A stretch of DNA of 64,000 bases from Shinella zoogloeoides (GCF_033705735.1 NZ_CP131132.1:62001-126000); one strand, 5' to 3'. Numbered from the stretch's first letter, positions 51,780 to 64,000 are shown. The notes: generated by a model not told the origin, from the letters alone. A program made the numbers and translations.

Positions 51780-51975
51780 TGGATGGCGTCGAGGCAGGTA
51801 TGAGCCGGTTCCTCGGATCAAGCGCAGCGCGGCGAGGATGCTTGGAAATCCTGCTGCTGCGGCAGCATCGCAGGTGCCATCGGCGGGCGTGGAGTCGTTG
51901 GCCGGAACTGGCAGTCAGATTGCCCGGATGCGGAACCAGCCTGGCAACCCGCCCCGTCGCCTTGGTGGGGAAGTA
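51779..51975 (+). CDS. Small gene between dotA and dotL
   Basis: ATG overlaps the dotA stop (TGATG). MDGVEAGMSRFLGSSAARRG, then after an indel MLGNPAAAAASQVPSAGVES and a Gly/Pro/Arg-rich end. About 65 residues; may also be a read-through tail of DotA after a false stop. Confidence 0.35.
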
Positions 51976-51978
51976 GTT

Positions 51979-53830
51979 GAATGGCGAGAAGCACGAGAGC
52001 GTCCGGGCGTCGACATGCAGACGTTGTTCGCGCGCTCCCGGCGCGAAAGGAGGAAAAGCCTCACCGAATGGGTGAAGGATTGCCACAGCTCCGCTATTCT
52101 CAAGCCTATTTTTTGGCGGCTGTCGCTATGCAACTTCGCCGGTTCTTGGGCACCATTCTGGCCGGAGACTCCGGGCGGTGGCGCGACGATTCGGCTCTGT
52201 CACAGGGGCCTATGCCGCTAGTGATGGGGATGCCCGCGCACCGGGTTCCGATGGACCTCGGCAAAAAGGAGACGAGTCTACAGGCGACGTTGGCGCGGCG
52301 TCGATTTACCACCGGGTAAGGCCGGGGGTGGCCTCGGGAGGTGTGGTCTGCCGCGAGGCAATCCAGACCCACAGAGTGTTCTTGGCGGCACCGGTAACTG
52401 GAGGTCAGAGGATATTTGGACTTGTGTTATGCCACTACCTGAACAGCGGTGCGGTCCATGGTTGACGGTAGGCATCGGCCGATACTGAAAATCACCCGCA
52501 GCTCGGTAGGGATGAGGGACTCTCAGCGCAGCGGTGGCCCGGCCATTCAGCGGGTGTTGGCCCCTTTCAGCCCCTTTTCGATGGGGTCATCTGACCCGGC
52601 ACACGCTGATGGAACATTCATTCCGCCAGCAGAGGATCGAACGGCGCAGCGAAGCTGGCGGCTCAGCTCGGAAAAAACTTCCCCGGCCTCTATCGACCGC
52701 TGGGGCGGGGATATGTTGACTTGCAATCGCAGGGCCGCCAGCCGGGCGCCTCGTGACAGCGCGCACGACGCTCAGCCTGCCCGGCGGATGGCGTTGAGCA
52801 TGAATTTTCTTCTTGAAGCAGGCTTGCCGGAGCTGGAGCAGGTTCTTGATCTGCCGGGCTTCTTCCAGGTCCCGAAGAACGCCGCCTCCGCCGTCGACGC
52901 CAACGATGCGAAGACCTGCGATGGCGCTGCAGTCTGGCGAAAACGAGGTCAGCCGATCTGCCGGGCTATATCACAAAGAGCTGCCTCCCACCTCAACGAT
53001 ACGACGAAAACGAGGTCGAGCCCCGAGAAATGATAGAAAGCTATCGGAAGGGGTACGGGGCGGCGCGCGACCGAACGCTGGAACACTACAGTGACGATGA
53101 GCCTGTCGGAACCCGCTGCGATGCTGACCTATTCCTTCGGGCATGTGTTTAACGCGCAGGTCGGTGAAATCAACATGAGCGACGTTTTTCCTGAACCGTC
53201 GCATAGTGTTTGTAATGATCCCTCGCTCGAAAAAGCTCCACCAAGCACAGCGGCTCTTGGAAAGATCACGGTTGCGGCTGAAACAGGTTCTCGGCAACCT
53301 GCTCCATAAGCCGCTTGAGGGCGACCGCCGCAGTATTGTGGACGCATCACCTAGCAAATCGAACATGCCCTATCCGCTCATTTTCGATGAGTACGGATAT
53401 TATGTTGTCGAGGGATTTTCTGTCGCCGCTGCGCAAGCCCGCTCTTTTGGGGTTTCATGCGTTCGGTATGCAGACGCCCCGACTCTCTCGAAAAGCCTCC
53501 CCCCCGCAGGAAGCCCAAGAGACGCTTCAGAATACCACGTTGAGCGCATATTGGCCGTTTCGTCGGGGCGAAGCAACACATTTAAGCTGATCCGGGGGTG
53601 GGGATCCAAAGTGATGACCCTGTTTCGAGAGGGATGAAGGTTGATCAGCGCGCTGCCTTCAAGACCACCCGTTTGAGTGATGAGGTCAGTTACGAAGAAG
53701 AGGACGCAACATGCCGACATCGCAGGGCAGCAAGACGGCCACCCATTTGATCAGGCACGCAGACGGGAAGGCGTCGGATTCGACGTGGTGAGGACCTTGA
53801 TCCGCTATACCGCTTCATACCGGTGGGCGA
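51979..53830 (+). CDS. dotL: DotL/IcmO-type coupling ATPase, many frameshifts
   Basis: Blocks follow the DotL/IcmO/TrbC(IncI) order: a degraded Walker A stretch (VLGGTGNW...SEDIWT) near 52375-52420; NPFSMGSSD-like FSPFSMGSSD and LTRHTLMEH near 52570-52615; LPGYITKSCLPPQRYDENEV and MIESYRKGYGAARDRTLEHY; FGHVFNAQVGEINMSDVF, LNRRIVFVMIP, TAALGKITVAA; then the strongly conserved PLIFDEYGYYVVEGFSVAAA and AQARSFGVS near 53380-53450; and SYEEE...IADLQGQQDG near 53680-53740. DotL recruits DNA and protein substrates. DotM, its partner, lies next to the telomere. Confidence 0.8.
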
Positions 53831-56800
53831 GAACGGTTGACGGTGCCGGTAGTCCTCGTGATCCCGAATGATAGAGCAGCCTGCAAGCTGCGATCGCCAA
53901 GAAGACGCCGGAGGAGCCACGCGGAGCTTCGCCGCATCAACAAAGAGCGGTCATTACGCAGGTCAACGAGGCGATATCCGACCATAAGGATCGCGGTTCG
54001 CGATACCTTACCGACGTTGCGTGATCCGCGACGAAGCGGTTTGCAGGGAGCAGCCGCCGATACGCCTTACGAGGTTGCACCGAAACCCTGAAAATATGCT
54101 GGACAATTCCGGGCAAAAAGGCCGCAACCGCCCAGACAGCAGCAGCGGGCGCTGGGTAAACCGCGAGATCGGTTCAGCGGATGCGCTACGCTACGCGGAT
54201 AGCATTTGTTATTGTCGGCACGGATAGCGAGCTTGCGGCAAGCTCTGCGCCTTGATTGACCAGCCTGCGCGTGGCAAGGCGCAGCTCTTCGCAACAATTT
54301 GCCTGAGCGGCGACTTTGAATACAGGGGCGCTTGGGCGCCAAGCGTATGAGACTTTAACTCGCGAGCGACCTAAAACTTGATATGATTGTCCTGAAAACG
54401 GAAATTAATGTCGAATTTTGCAGGAGGTCGCCGCCTCTTCGGAAAAACCAAGCCCCAGATGCGCTGCGGATGTTCGCGACCTCTATAACGTTCTTTTAAC
54501 GGCCTGACGCTTTCTGGGTAGAGCGAAACGCAACGGCAGAAGGCATGCTGACGAAACCTCCTGATCCAAGGCGAATGCGGCGCCGCCCCGGTCGATCTGC
54601 TGGAGGAGTTCCGTGCTCTTCACGACGCAGCTTCGGAGAGCCGCCTGACTGGCGACGACTCTCGGAACGCCGCCGTGTCAACTCCGTAACCTGCGAGAGA
54701 CCGAAGGGCAATTCGCCATATAAAAATGGTGCTTTTATTTGGGGTGAATCATTGACAGGAGAGGACATGCAACGAAACGAATAGCTATTTTGAAGAGCCT
54801 GCGGATCGCTTGCTGGCCGCGGAGGAGGCGGAAACCGAAGGAGCTGTGATGCCGCATGGCTAGGAGGTCGCGGCCAGTGTGGTACGCGAGCGGCATGTTA
54901 TCCGCTCAGGCCGTGAAGACGTTCAATCGACAATACTGGTCTCAGGAGGTCCTTATCTTGCCGATGCGTCAGGCGCGAAGGATTACCGGGCCTGAGTTCG
55001 CGGACGATCGGCGGCGTCGTCAGCCAGTAGAGGGCGGCGCGAGGCCTCGCGAAGCGAGACACGGCATTGCCTGAAATGTTTGATGCAGGTTCGATTCTAA
55101 ATCGTCGTCGTTTAGCGTGGCGAGAGCTGTTCTATGAAACCGAAGTCTATCGTGGGTTCCATGTCATGGCTGAGACCACGTCAGCGAAGGGGAACGCAGA
55201 AGATTGTTCAGGGAATTTGGGCTACGGCATCCTTCGGCGGCCTGCTGGGGGGTCTCGTTTTACCGGCAGTTTGCGCCGCAGACCGTCCATGATGGCTACC
55301 GCGCCTTCAGCCGGGCCAATATCCGCAGCAACGTGCGCCAGGACCCGCAGCCTGCAGCAGCCGGCTTTATCCGTGCCGTCAGTTCGCCATAACCTCAGTA
55401 TCAGCGCAACAACTCGCTGCAGCAGCCCACAGCCTCCGCAGGTCCACCGCGCGCCGGTACAGCAGCACCGGTGCAGCAGTCGCTGGGTACGCAGCAGGCT
55501 CAGCCGAACGCCGCATCGGCGCACCTCGGTAGCGGGTCGATCCTGGGTATGAAATTGCCGACCTGATCAGCAAACCAATTGCCGACCGGCCTTGGCCTCA
55601 CTGGCGAGAGCTCGACGCCGCCTCGCCGGTCAGCAGGCGAAGCGAGAAGAACACCATTGTCGTTCTCGACTCTTCGGTGCCGTTGCTTGCTGCTGCGCTG
55701 TTCGTCAGGCCTCGATCCATGCCGGTGAGCGCTCGATCACCACAGCTTGATGCGCCGCCGGGCATTCGGGGTGTCCCGGAAACAACAGGACAAGGTCGGG
55801 TTGCGCTTCACAATCTGGATGCGCCAGCGCATCGCGGTCTCGACATGTCGCCGGATAACCCGACAGCACGGTCAACCAGACTTCGAGGTTTGCTGACGCT
55901 GCGGTAATCTGCCTGATCAGGCCTCAGCTTTCGTAGTGCCGAGCAAAGTCGTTCTCGCTCCATGATGCCGGTTGTCGCCAATGGGGCTTCGATAAGAAGA
56001 AGAAATTCAAGGGTGCCAAAGTCCGCAGCCATACTCCGATAATCGCGCCTTCTATCGCGCGTGAACGTTGCGCAAAGCGTCAGCCAGACGGCGCGCCCGT
56101 GGGGACGCCGCTACGGCGAAAGAGGCCATTTTGTACACCGACCGGTAGATGCAATGCGATCTGCGGAACATGCGCCACGCTGCTGTCGTTGTTCTGATCG
56201 CATTAACGATGCGCAGGCGGTTCGTAAATCTCGGCAACTGCCTCTAAGCACGACTGACGTCATGTGCGCCCATGGCCTTACGAGCCGACGGCGGCAGACG
56301 CATCGCCGCCTGCGGGTAACGCGATCCGCACGACCATACGATTGGACTCTTGGCGCGACTATAGCACGTCGCTTTATATGACGCTTGAAGGCCGCGTCAC
56401 GCCCCGGTCAGCGAGGGGCATCACCGGCATCGTCGTCATCGCAATGCCACGGCCCACGCGGTCCCGCAGCATCGAGCAAGGCCAACCCCGACAGCCGGAC
56501 GGTACGTTCGCCCATGAAGCGGGAAATCGTCGTCCCAATGACGCGCCAACCTACTGGAACTCGCAGGAGCCGTCGGTCGGAAACCGCTTTATGCGTAACG
56601 ATCGCCAAAATATCCCCTCACCCAAAGTAATATTGACGCAGCTCGTCGAAGAAGGGGGCGTCCATGCCGAGAATTGCCTGCGATTACCTTGGCAATCCCG
56701 GGCCTTGGTGTCGCCAGAGCTTCGCGATGACGGCCGACACCTATCTGATGAAACCTTGCCCTGGCGTGAGCGCAACGCTGCGATCAGTCAAGCGAGGTTT

Positions 56801-57100
56801 ATTGATTTCAAGATGCCGCAGACGCACCACGCTTCTGGCTGTGCTCCTATGTTCAGGAAGTACCGGCCCTCTTGTCGCCTTTAGAGAGAACTTCGCCGGC
56901 TTGCTGACCCGGGCGTTCCGAAGAGCATAGGGGACGCCAGCGGCGATGGAGTCCCTATCGTCTGCCAAATGGACACGAGGCGGTCGGACATATTGCTGAC
57001 GATGCCAGGTTCTCCGAGGCCAACCCGAACGGGACCGGGATACCAGCATCAGCGCCACACAGAATTTCAACAAGAACGAGTCCCTGATGGAGCAGGGCGA
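53831..57100. other. Low-quality region
   Basis: No complete gene. Coding-like scraps on the plus strand: KNGAFIWGESLTGEDMQ (54722-54775), a basic leader with a membrane segment (KIVQGIWATASFGGLLGGLV, 55195-55255) followed by a Gln/Ala/Pro-rich tail (NSLQQPTASAGPPRAGTAAP, 55405-55470). They probably belong to further transfer genes. GGCGCTTGGGCGCC (54328-54341) is a short palindrome. Confidence 0.4.
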
Positions 57101-58049
57101 AGAGGCCCTCTCCGTACGAGGTAGGGCGGCCGTCACAAACGTAGACACGTGCCGGTTGGCATAGCGATACCCGGCCAGCAGCGCCAGGCACGCAGACCCA
57201 GGCCCGGCCTTCCAGGCCCGCGAACTCACGCGGAGGGGCGATGTACCCAGCGGGTGATGCGGCGGAACGGACCAGCAGACCTCAAGCTCGACGAGGTCGA
57301 GGACGCCATCGCCCAGTGAGTGCCGCTGTCCGGCCGATCTACTCGACCGACTGGCGCACCGTCCGGGTTGGGGAACGCCGCAAAGACACCGTCGCAGCGG
57401 ATGGCCTGGTCTTTCGTCACCTTCGTTGACAGCGATGGCCATCCAGGCCGGTGGCGAACGGGTCGTATACAGCAGATGCCAGCGCAGGGATGGGCAGATG
57501 CGGAAACGGGCTATGCCAGGCGAGCGAAGCCGGTGAGCGGCCACGACCGTCCTGCACTTCCCCGCTATTTCGAGCGCTTCGGCAATCATCAACGCGGCGC
57601 TTGAGCGCGGCCATATCGTAGCGTTGACGGGGTCCGGCTTCCGGCCGCAGGGCGTCAGAAGGTGAGTATCGACATGCCTTGACCGCCGACGAGGGGCGGT
57701 CTCCGCTCGCTGAAAGAGGCCGGTTTCTCTGAAGGGGCGGAATGCGCCGAGCGGCAGGAATGTCGCCAGAAGGCCGGTGCCGCAGAGCGACTTGGCAGCA
57801 TATCATCGGTAGGATACCGGCCGGGGCAAGGTCAGTAGCCTTGGAGGGTGCGCCTGATCTACGTGGCTATACCACGCCTAACGGTGATCTGGTCGTCGTC
57901 GGTCATGTTGGGAAATGCTCACTCCGCAGTTCGCGCAAAAGGTCCCCCACACCGGATGGGAGACGGCCTATAGGTTCAATGGGCTACCTTATCGCGTGCT
58001 TTTCTCCGACAGATCGGGCGTGGAGCGCCCCGCAGCAGTTCGATACTAA
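57100..58049 (+). CDS. dotH: DotH/TraN-like outer-membrane-complex protein, frameshifted; start unknown
   Basis: SFVTFVDSDGHP near 57410-57445 matches the TFxDxxGxPWP box of DotH/IcmK; then ALPRYFERFGN, LTGSGF, IPAGARSVALEGAPDLRGYT, TPNGDLVVVGHVG and, after an indel near 57915, MLTPQFAQKVPHTGWETAYR and FNGLPYRVLFSDRSGVERPA to a TAA at 58047. The order and the immediate dotG-like gene downstream support DotH. DotH forms the outer-membrane ring of Dot/Icm and IncI systems. Confidence 0.6.
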
Positions 58050-58060
58050 GAGGGTTGACC

Positions 58061-59130
58061 ATGAATAAGCTCGTTATTGGCGCAGCAAGGGGCATTGGTC
58101 GTTGCTATCATGCTTTCGGGGCAAACGGCACCTGACCGTGGCGCTGGCACAGCCAGCAATCTTCCGAATGGCCAAAATGTGCCGCGAAACGATCAAATGA
58201 CGCCGGTTGATACAAACGAGGCCAACAGGCTACCGTCACAATGAGGACGCGCGCGCTGCTCGTTCGCGCCCTACTGCGACAATGTAGCCCGCCGATAAAG
58301 GGCGAAGAACCTGTTGTTCCGCCAGAGAAGGCCGAGCCGGAAGAGCGTCATCGAGACCACGGAAAGAACCGCCCATGCAGGTCTGCGCAGCAACAGTCAG
58401 CAGCCATTCAGGCATGCGCTTGCTCGCAGGCACGGAATGGGAATGCCCCAGGGCAACGCAAAAACACAGCACCGGAAGAGAAACAGGGCAGGGCCAGTGT
58501 TGCCGCGTGACGCTGGCCCGCACTGGCGATGCTGCGCGTTGATCGGGCCATTAATCGACGATCCGGGCGCCTGATTGTCGTGCCGCTCGATGACGCGATC
58601 TACGACCTGGCCAGCACGTAGGCCGCCGACGGGCATGCGTCTGCCAGATCAGCATCTCTGGTCAGGCGGCGATCCTCAATCAGATCGTCACCAACACACT
58701 GCGACGGCACCGCCGTGTCGGAAAAAGGCCCGCACCGGAATTGCAGCAGACGTAGATAAATACGCCGCAGCGATACAGCGGGCTGTTTCTGTCTCTATCC
58801 CGCAGCGCGCCGGCAATAGCAGCTTGTCCAGGACAACAGGACTGCTGGGCGATGGTGTCGTATCTGGCCGCATGTGGACCGCACCTGCCGCTTGGCCAGA
58901 ACCTTTCACAAGCCGCGTCTGCGCCGCCCTTACGATACCGGCATTTGGCGTCGCCTTCTCTGGCGCCAGTGGCCGCAGCGCGGCGGCTGCGGGAGGGCCG
59001 AACCCAAATGTAGAACCCAGAGACCACAAAGGTCGCCTGCATGAGCTTCTGGCACGCCGGTTCGATCCCCGTGACTTTCCACTTGGTCATTTGCCTGAGC
59101 ACTGGCTGATGGTTCAGAGCGAAATGACGG
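58061..59130 (+). CDS. dotG: DotG/IcmE (VirB10)-like core protein, frameshifted
   Basis: ATG 11 bases after dotH. MNKLVIGAARGIG then, after one missing base, VVAIMLSGQTAPDRGAGTAS (membrane anchor) and LPNGQNVPRNDQMTPVDTNE. A charged Glu/Ala-rich middle follows. Near 58730 RTGIAADVDKYAAAIQRAVS recalls the RTxxAxxVDxxY motif of DotG/TraO C-terminal domains. DotG spans the periplasm. Its exact end is uncertain because frames change every 30-80 bases. Confidence 0.55.
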
Positions 59131-62100
59131 TTTCACCGGCCACGGTGAGCAAATCGCGGCGTCAGCGATTTCTGTCTGGTGCCTGCTTCGGGGATTTCGT
59201 CGTCACCCACGCGCTTTCCAGCATTGCGGGGATAATTTCGGCTATCGGTGACCCCGGTGCGTTTTGGCGGCCTGCCCACGGCGCCAGAGCCAGAAAACCG
59301 AAGAGGGTCGAACGACCTGCCGAATTAGCATCGGCAAGGTCGCATGCCTGTTGTCTCCGGCCCACAGGATGAAGCGGCGCCATCGACGGCCGCTGCCGCC
59401 GCGAAGGCGGAGGTGAGATCCAGCGCAAAACATGGCGATATCCACGGAATGTATTTGCTCCTGACGATGGATTTGCAGTACCCCGCGCGTAATGAGCTTT
59501 GCCAGAATGCGCTCGCGGGTCAACGGCACCTGAAGAAATCGATTTTATCGTCTGTCGACAACGAAAGTCCTGAACCGCCTTACGACGCTGAGACAGGCTC
59601 GTACATTGCCAATGCGCCGATGGGGGAAGACTGATGGCGGGAGGAAAGCGTCGCGCCGACATCGAGCTGGGAAGGATGCGGCCTGGCAGCGGCTGACGGC
59701 ACTCACGACGACGGTAACGGATGGGCGTCGAGCAGGCCGTCAGAAGGGTGGTTTTTCGCCGCATGGTTGAACGGAAGGCCGCGATGGAAGACGCGCGGCA
59801 GAGCCGCGTTCGGTGTCTGACCATCGGCCACAGCATCGAGCAGCACCGAGGCGCGGCAGGCGAGGCCCGACCAATCTACCGTCGAGAGACGCCATCCAGA
59901 ACCCGTTCCGGGCAGTTGGGAAAACTCGATCTGCATCGGCCATGCTAATGGCTACGCAGCAGACCTTGCGTCAGCAAAAGTCTTCGAATCTCGCGGGAAC
60001 GCCGGGGTATTCACGCCGCTTCGTCCAGTCGAAGGGCCTGTCCAGCTTCTATCAGATGTAGTCCGGACGCGATAGCCCAATTGAGCGCTCTGAGCGCCAT
60101 GCAGAGTATTGCAGCAGACGCATACCGCACTGGCGCTGATCGAGACGCAAGGCTTCGCTTTGCATCACCAGTATAAATCTTCGAAATCTGCGACTGGCGT
60201 TAAAGGTGCAGACAAACGCGCCAGTAAGGCATATCCGGCCGCGCACAGGCTCCCGGCCGATCTATTGATTCAGCTCTGGATGGCCTTCTCGCCGACTGAC
60301 GGATCATCTGACCGTCGATCTTGATCGCATATGGGTCGATGCGCATTTTTGCTCCCACAGACCGCATTCGCCGTCCAGAACGTCGCCGATCAGTGGTGGA
60401 AGACGGCGGCATGAGCAGCCTGTCAACGCTGGGAATGCCGCCTGAGCGGCAAGCCGACGGTAGAGGAGGCTGGAAGATTAATGCGTTGTTATGCTCATGC
60501 GCGAGCGTCGAAAATAACGAACGCAATTTCGCCATGCACCTTCGCACGGCCAGCCTGACAGCCAGAGCCTACGGTCAGCGTTTGCTGCCGAAAGAGGGAT
60601 GGAGCCGCACGCCGCTTCAGTCGAGCGGAAGAAGCTTGCCGTCCTCCGATGAACTGGCGGCGAATGGTCACCGACAATGAAATTCGGTCGACTCACCTGC
60701 GCACTTCGTTCGTTGAAGCTCGCCGCGTCAGCAGAATACGGCCCTTCAGATGGATGATCACGTCCAGCTTGAATAAGGCGTCGAGCAGTTGTCGCCGCAG
60801 CTCGATCTGTCTCGACATCGAATCGCAAGGTCGCAGATGCCGGCGTTTGGCATACCGCATACAGCCGTAACCTTATACCGGCCAAGTTACCGCCTGAACG
60901 TTCCAACGGTGCGGGACCGCGCGCGAGGGCATCTGGCGGCTGTTAGATCGCGCCTCGCCCGCCTCCAAAGAGGCCCTGCAGGCGGCAAACCAGATTGAAG
61001 ACGCACAGGAGAAACTACAGCGCCACCGCACAGGTCGACAGACAGCAGAATTCGGTGCCCGCCGTGGCCAGAAATAACGCCATCGATGCACCACGGCGAC
61101 GAACAGAGCCGTCCAAGACAACTTCTGCCCGAGTTGCAGGGCAGTGAGGCTATGACAGCACTGATAGCGGGTCGGCAGGCGACCATTTCCTAATCGCCCG
61201 ATGAACTTGAACATCGAGCCGAAGGCCCCGCCCAGCACGTCTCCAACACAGATCTTTGAGAATTTACCGATGACGCCGATTTAGGCGGCTTCGTATCGCT
61301 TTTGCTCTAGGACGCACATGAGCATTGTTCAACCGGGAATGCCGACCAGCCTTGCGATTTGAGCGGCCACCCGCGTCCGCTTCATTTCAGACATGATGGC
61401 CTCGACATCAGCCTGATCGAGATCAGTGGGATCTGTCGATCATTATGCCGGAAGTCGAATGGCGGAGTCGTATGGTCGACATTTTTTCGTCGAGCTGGCG
61501 CAGTGCGGGTTTCCAGCGCCCGGCCATAACATGTCGACTACATGAACGCTCCAGCACGCCGAGAAGGTGCCGGATGAGCATCTGGATCAGGCGCCCGACG
61601 AGGATGCCGCTGAAACAGCTGGGGGTGAGTACATCCGTAACGCGCGATGTTATCCTGAAAAGGGCGGTCAATGAGCGCCACGGGTTTGCCGCCGCAGCGT
61701 GAAATGATGATGCGTGCACAACGATTCGTAGCTGCTGGCGAGCGAAATGGCAGTGTGGCGTCATGTCGAGGATCATGCGACCGAAGCGAGGATCGCGACT
61801 GACATAGCGGCAATCAGGCAGGGCATGAGACCAGATGACTGCCGTTCACGGTCCCGGCGACATCCGCCGATCGCGGCTGCGCAGCCGCCGGTGTTCTTCG
61901 TCAGCTCCGCCGCTCGTATGCGTAACTGGGGGCCGCGCATTCCGCCTAGTCAGGTTCATCGCTCCCGGCCGCTCAACATACTTCGTTCAAAGCCTGCGGT
62001 CGGAAAAATGCCGGTCACCTGCATCTGGAACCCCAATCACGCGGATCGGCGTCATTGGGCTGCGGCCGCCGCGCGCCTTGCCATCTTCACCCACGACAAA

Positions 62101-64000
62101 ACTCATCTTCAGCTCGGGAACGCAGGCGCGCGGTTCGACGAGAGCTGCTCGTGAAGCTCGCGACACGGATCGAGGCCGCAGCCCACGTGCGTGCCCTGCG
62201 GGATACCCTGGGGAGACTGTTCGGCCTCGACGTCCCGCAACCGCGGGTCAGCACGCCGGCGAGCCACATCGAGCAGGATGGCGCTCTGCGCCGGCTCGAC
62301 TTGCAGCAACATGCCTTCGCACTGGCCAGCGCCGGCCGGGCCGGGGATACCTTTCACGGGCTTGCCCCTTCTGGCCACAGCTTCGCCCTGAGCAGCCAGC
62401 ATGGCTCACGCTGGCGCGCCGGTGCGTTGCGTTCGGGTAGCCTTCAACCGGATGAACCTGATTCGATGGCCTGCAGGTCGCGCAGGACCGCGCCATGATG
62501 ATCGCAGACGCGGGTGCGTCAACGAGCGGCGCCGCTAAGCCGAGCGTTTCCGCCTGAGCGGCAGAACGAGGCTCCTGTTCGGCCGAAAACGTCGAGCGGG
62601 CATCTCCTCGACGGCGACCTGAAGAACTCCTTGATCAGCGATCCCGATGAAATGGCGATCTACCGAGCGCTGATGACGACGCGCATTATTCTCGCGCCTA
62701 CGAGGTGAAGAGCGACCCCGCGACGAACCATGTCCTGGCAGGCGAACTGGCCCTGCATATGCCGTTAATGTCGCTGGCAGGCCGCCTTGAGCGACGTTGA
62801 TTTCGCGGAGCCCATGGCGTGCATTTCAACGCTACGCAGCCTGGCTCGCGGATTGCGACCACAGAAAAAAGCCGCAAACGCCAGACTTCGCGACGGAGCC
62901 GAGCGCCACCCGGGAGTGTCGCCCGCCAGCCATACACGATGGAAACCGGCGCTGCTCGAGGTCATGGCCGTCGATCTTCAAGCTTGACGGTCGGCTGTCA
63001 ACGACGAGTTGAGCCGGAAAAACCCTGATGTTCTCATGATGACACGCAAACACCATCCATGACCTCCACAGACGAAAAATATTCGACGTTTCCCCATGAG
63101 GATTACTGGTCGTCAGAGACCTGAAGCGCCTGATGATGGACGAACAATTACGTAACCGGCATCGACACCATTAACATGCACCGGCGACAAATGCGCCAGG
63201 TCGTAAGCGGGAATCCCTGAAGTTTGCTTCGTCAGTCAATCATGAGGGTTCACGTCGCAGGCCACAATCATGATTTGAACTGATCCGCAGGTCATCGAGC
63301 TTGGCGGCAGAAGGCCGATGGCGCCGACGACATATGCGTAACGGTCCTGATTGACCTCGCTCGAAGGCGAATGCGCTGGTGATGTGGCGCTGCAGTTCCA
63401 TCTTTACAGCGCCAAGATTCGTCGTTCTCGAGCGTGATGCTTTCGGCCCACGAAAGGATCGAGCCGTTCGTGATGAATTACCTTTGCAGGGAACCGTACT
63501 TCCGCGATGGAATGAGATCGCACGCCTGAAAGCGGAACAATCGGTCACTCGCGTGGCTGCGCTGGCGGATGAAAAACATGCAGTACGACGCAGCTGCACA
63601 GCAGCGCGAAGAATGTCAGCCAGATTACTGGCCCAGGATACGCCGTGAATGCCAGTGGGTTACCGAAATCGATTGCTCGCCCTGGAAACAGGACGAAAAA
63701 GAGACGGGAATGAGCGGAGCTGCCATACCGTGAATAAAGATGGCGCACGGCTACTGCGAGCGTATCCAATTTCAGTGCTGATCTACCGCAAGGCATCTGT
63801 GCGCCGCTCGATCTCCAGAAACAGGCGCACCGGCCGCAGTCCGAACCTGACGATGCCCACCGGGCCTGAACAATGCTCGGCTCGACCTGTACGCCGGCGC
63901 AGTGCGCTCATCATGTTTCGCGCTCTTCCGTTTCATTAAAGCGGTGGGATGTCACAGAGCCGTCACAGTGCTCGGCGATGCGGCAGCGTGCGCCGCTGGC
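59131..64000. other. Low-quality region at the window end
   Basis: A reading frame ends at 59632-59634 (SYIANAPMGED) with an overlapping ATG (MAGGKRRADIELG), suggesting a gene junction. Coherent scraps: ENSICIGHANGYAADLASAK to LLSDVVRTR (59920-60075); RELLVKLATRIEAAAHVRAL and DTLGRLFGLDVPQP (62140-62245), in a higher-GC stretch open to 62498; and LAWLRWRMKNMQYDAAAQQR (63545-63605), with a competing hydrophobic frame on the minus strand. No gene can be delimited. Confidence 0.4.

Noticed and set aside
63545..63796. Membrane protein on the minus strand (PGPVIWLTFFALLCSCVVL)
   Set aside because: The opposite strand encodes a coherent charged helix that continues neighbouring plus-strand coding; hydrophobic frames opposite charged ones are a common artefact. 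Not decided firmly.

Overview
The window is a draft-quality stretch of an alphaproteobacterial (probably Hyphomicrobiales-type) linear conjugative plasmid with a covalently closed hairpin end. The lineage guess rests on moderately high GC, the style of the XRE and HigBA regulators, and a telomere resolvase like those of the Agrobacterium lineage; it is inference.

Bases 1-22550 form one giant inverted repeat. Its axis lies between 11651 and 11652, inside a perfect 56-base palindrome (11624-11679). The left arm (1-11651) carries mostly intact genes. The right arm (11652-22550) is the same DNA on the opposite strand, about 750 bases shorter and full of small indels. This is what a read or assembly looks like when it passes round a hairpin telomere (or crosses an unresolved head-to-head replication junction) and copies the other strand. 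The enzyme needed to make such an end is encoded 2.6 kb from the axis: a telomere resolvase (protelomerase), 7561-9035, with a mirror copy at 13975-15142. Comparing the two arms repairs most frameshifts.

Reading inward from the telomere, the true replicon holds: AGTAAAAATA repeats; small unknown genes; a HigBA toxin-antitoxin pair; the protelomerase; an exported nuclease; two related proteins of unknown function; small membrane proteins; an XRE regulator; a type IA topoisomerase; and, divergent from it, dotM, a coupling-complex gene of Dot/Icm-type (MPF-I) conjugation.

Beyond the repeat (22.6-33.9 kb) come a coupled operon for exported proteins including a two-domain peptidoglycan hydrolase, an IcmC/DotE-like membrane protein, a ParA operon beside a repeat-rich candidate centromere, many small accessory genes, two copies of a structured 53-54 base element, repeated TATC-rich operator-like sites, and an actin-like (ParM-type) gene.

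From about 33.9 kb sequence quality drops sharply; a 26-base poly-C run lies at 34549. Reading frames survive only in pieces, but fragments show more of the conjugation machine: a DotB ATPase (34.7-35.8 kb), a zincin-like protein (48.2-49.6 kb), DotA (49.7-51.8 kb), the DotL/IcmO coupling ATPase (52.0-53.8 kb), DotH (to 58.05 kb) and DotG (from 58.06 kb). The stretches 35.8-45.6, 53.8-57.1 and 59.1-64.0 kb cannot be annotated reliably. No replication initiator, relaxase, tRNA, rRNA, IS element or CRISPR array was recognised.

Together the genes describe a self-transmissible linear replicon: the resolvase makes and regenerates hairpin ends, ParA and the actin-like protein probably handle segregation, HigBA stabilises it, and a Dot/Icm-like apparatus moves it between cells.
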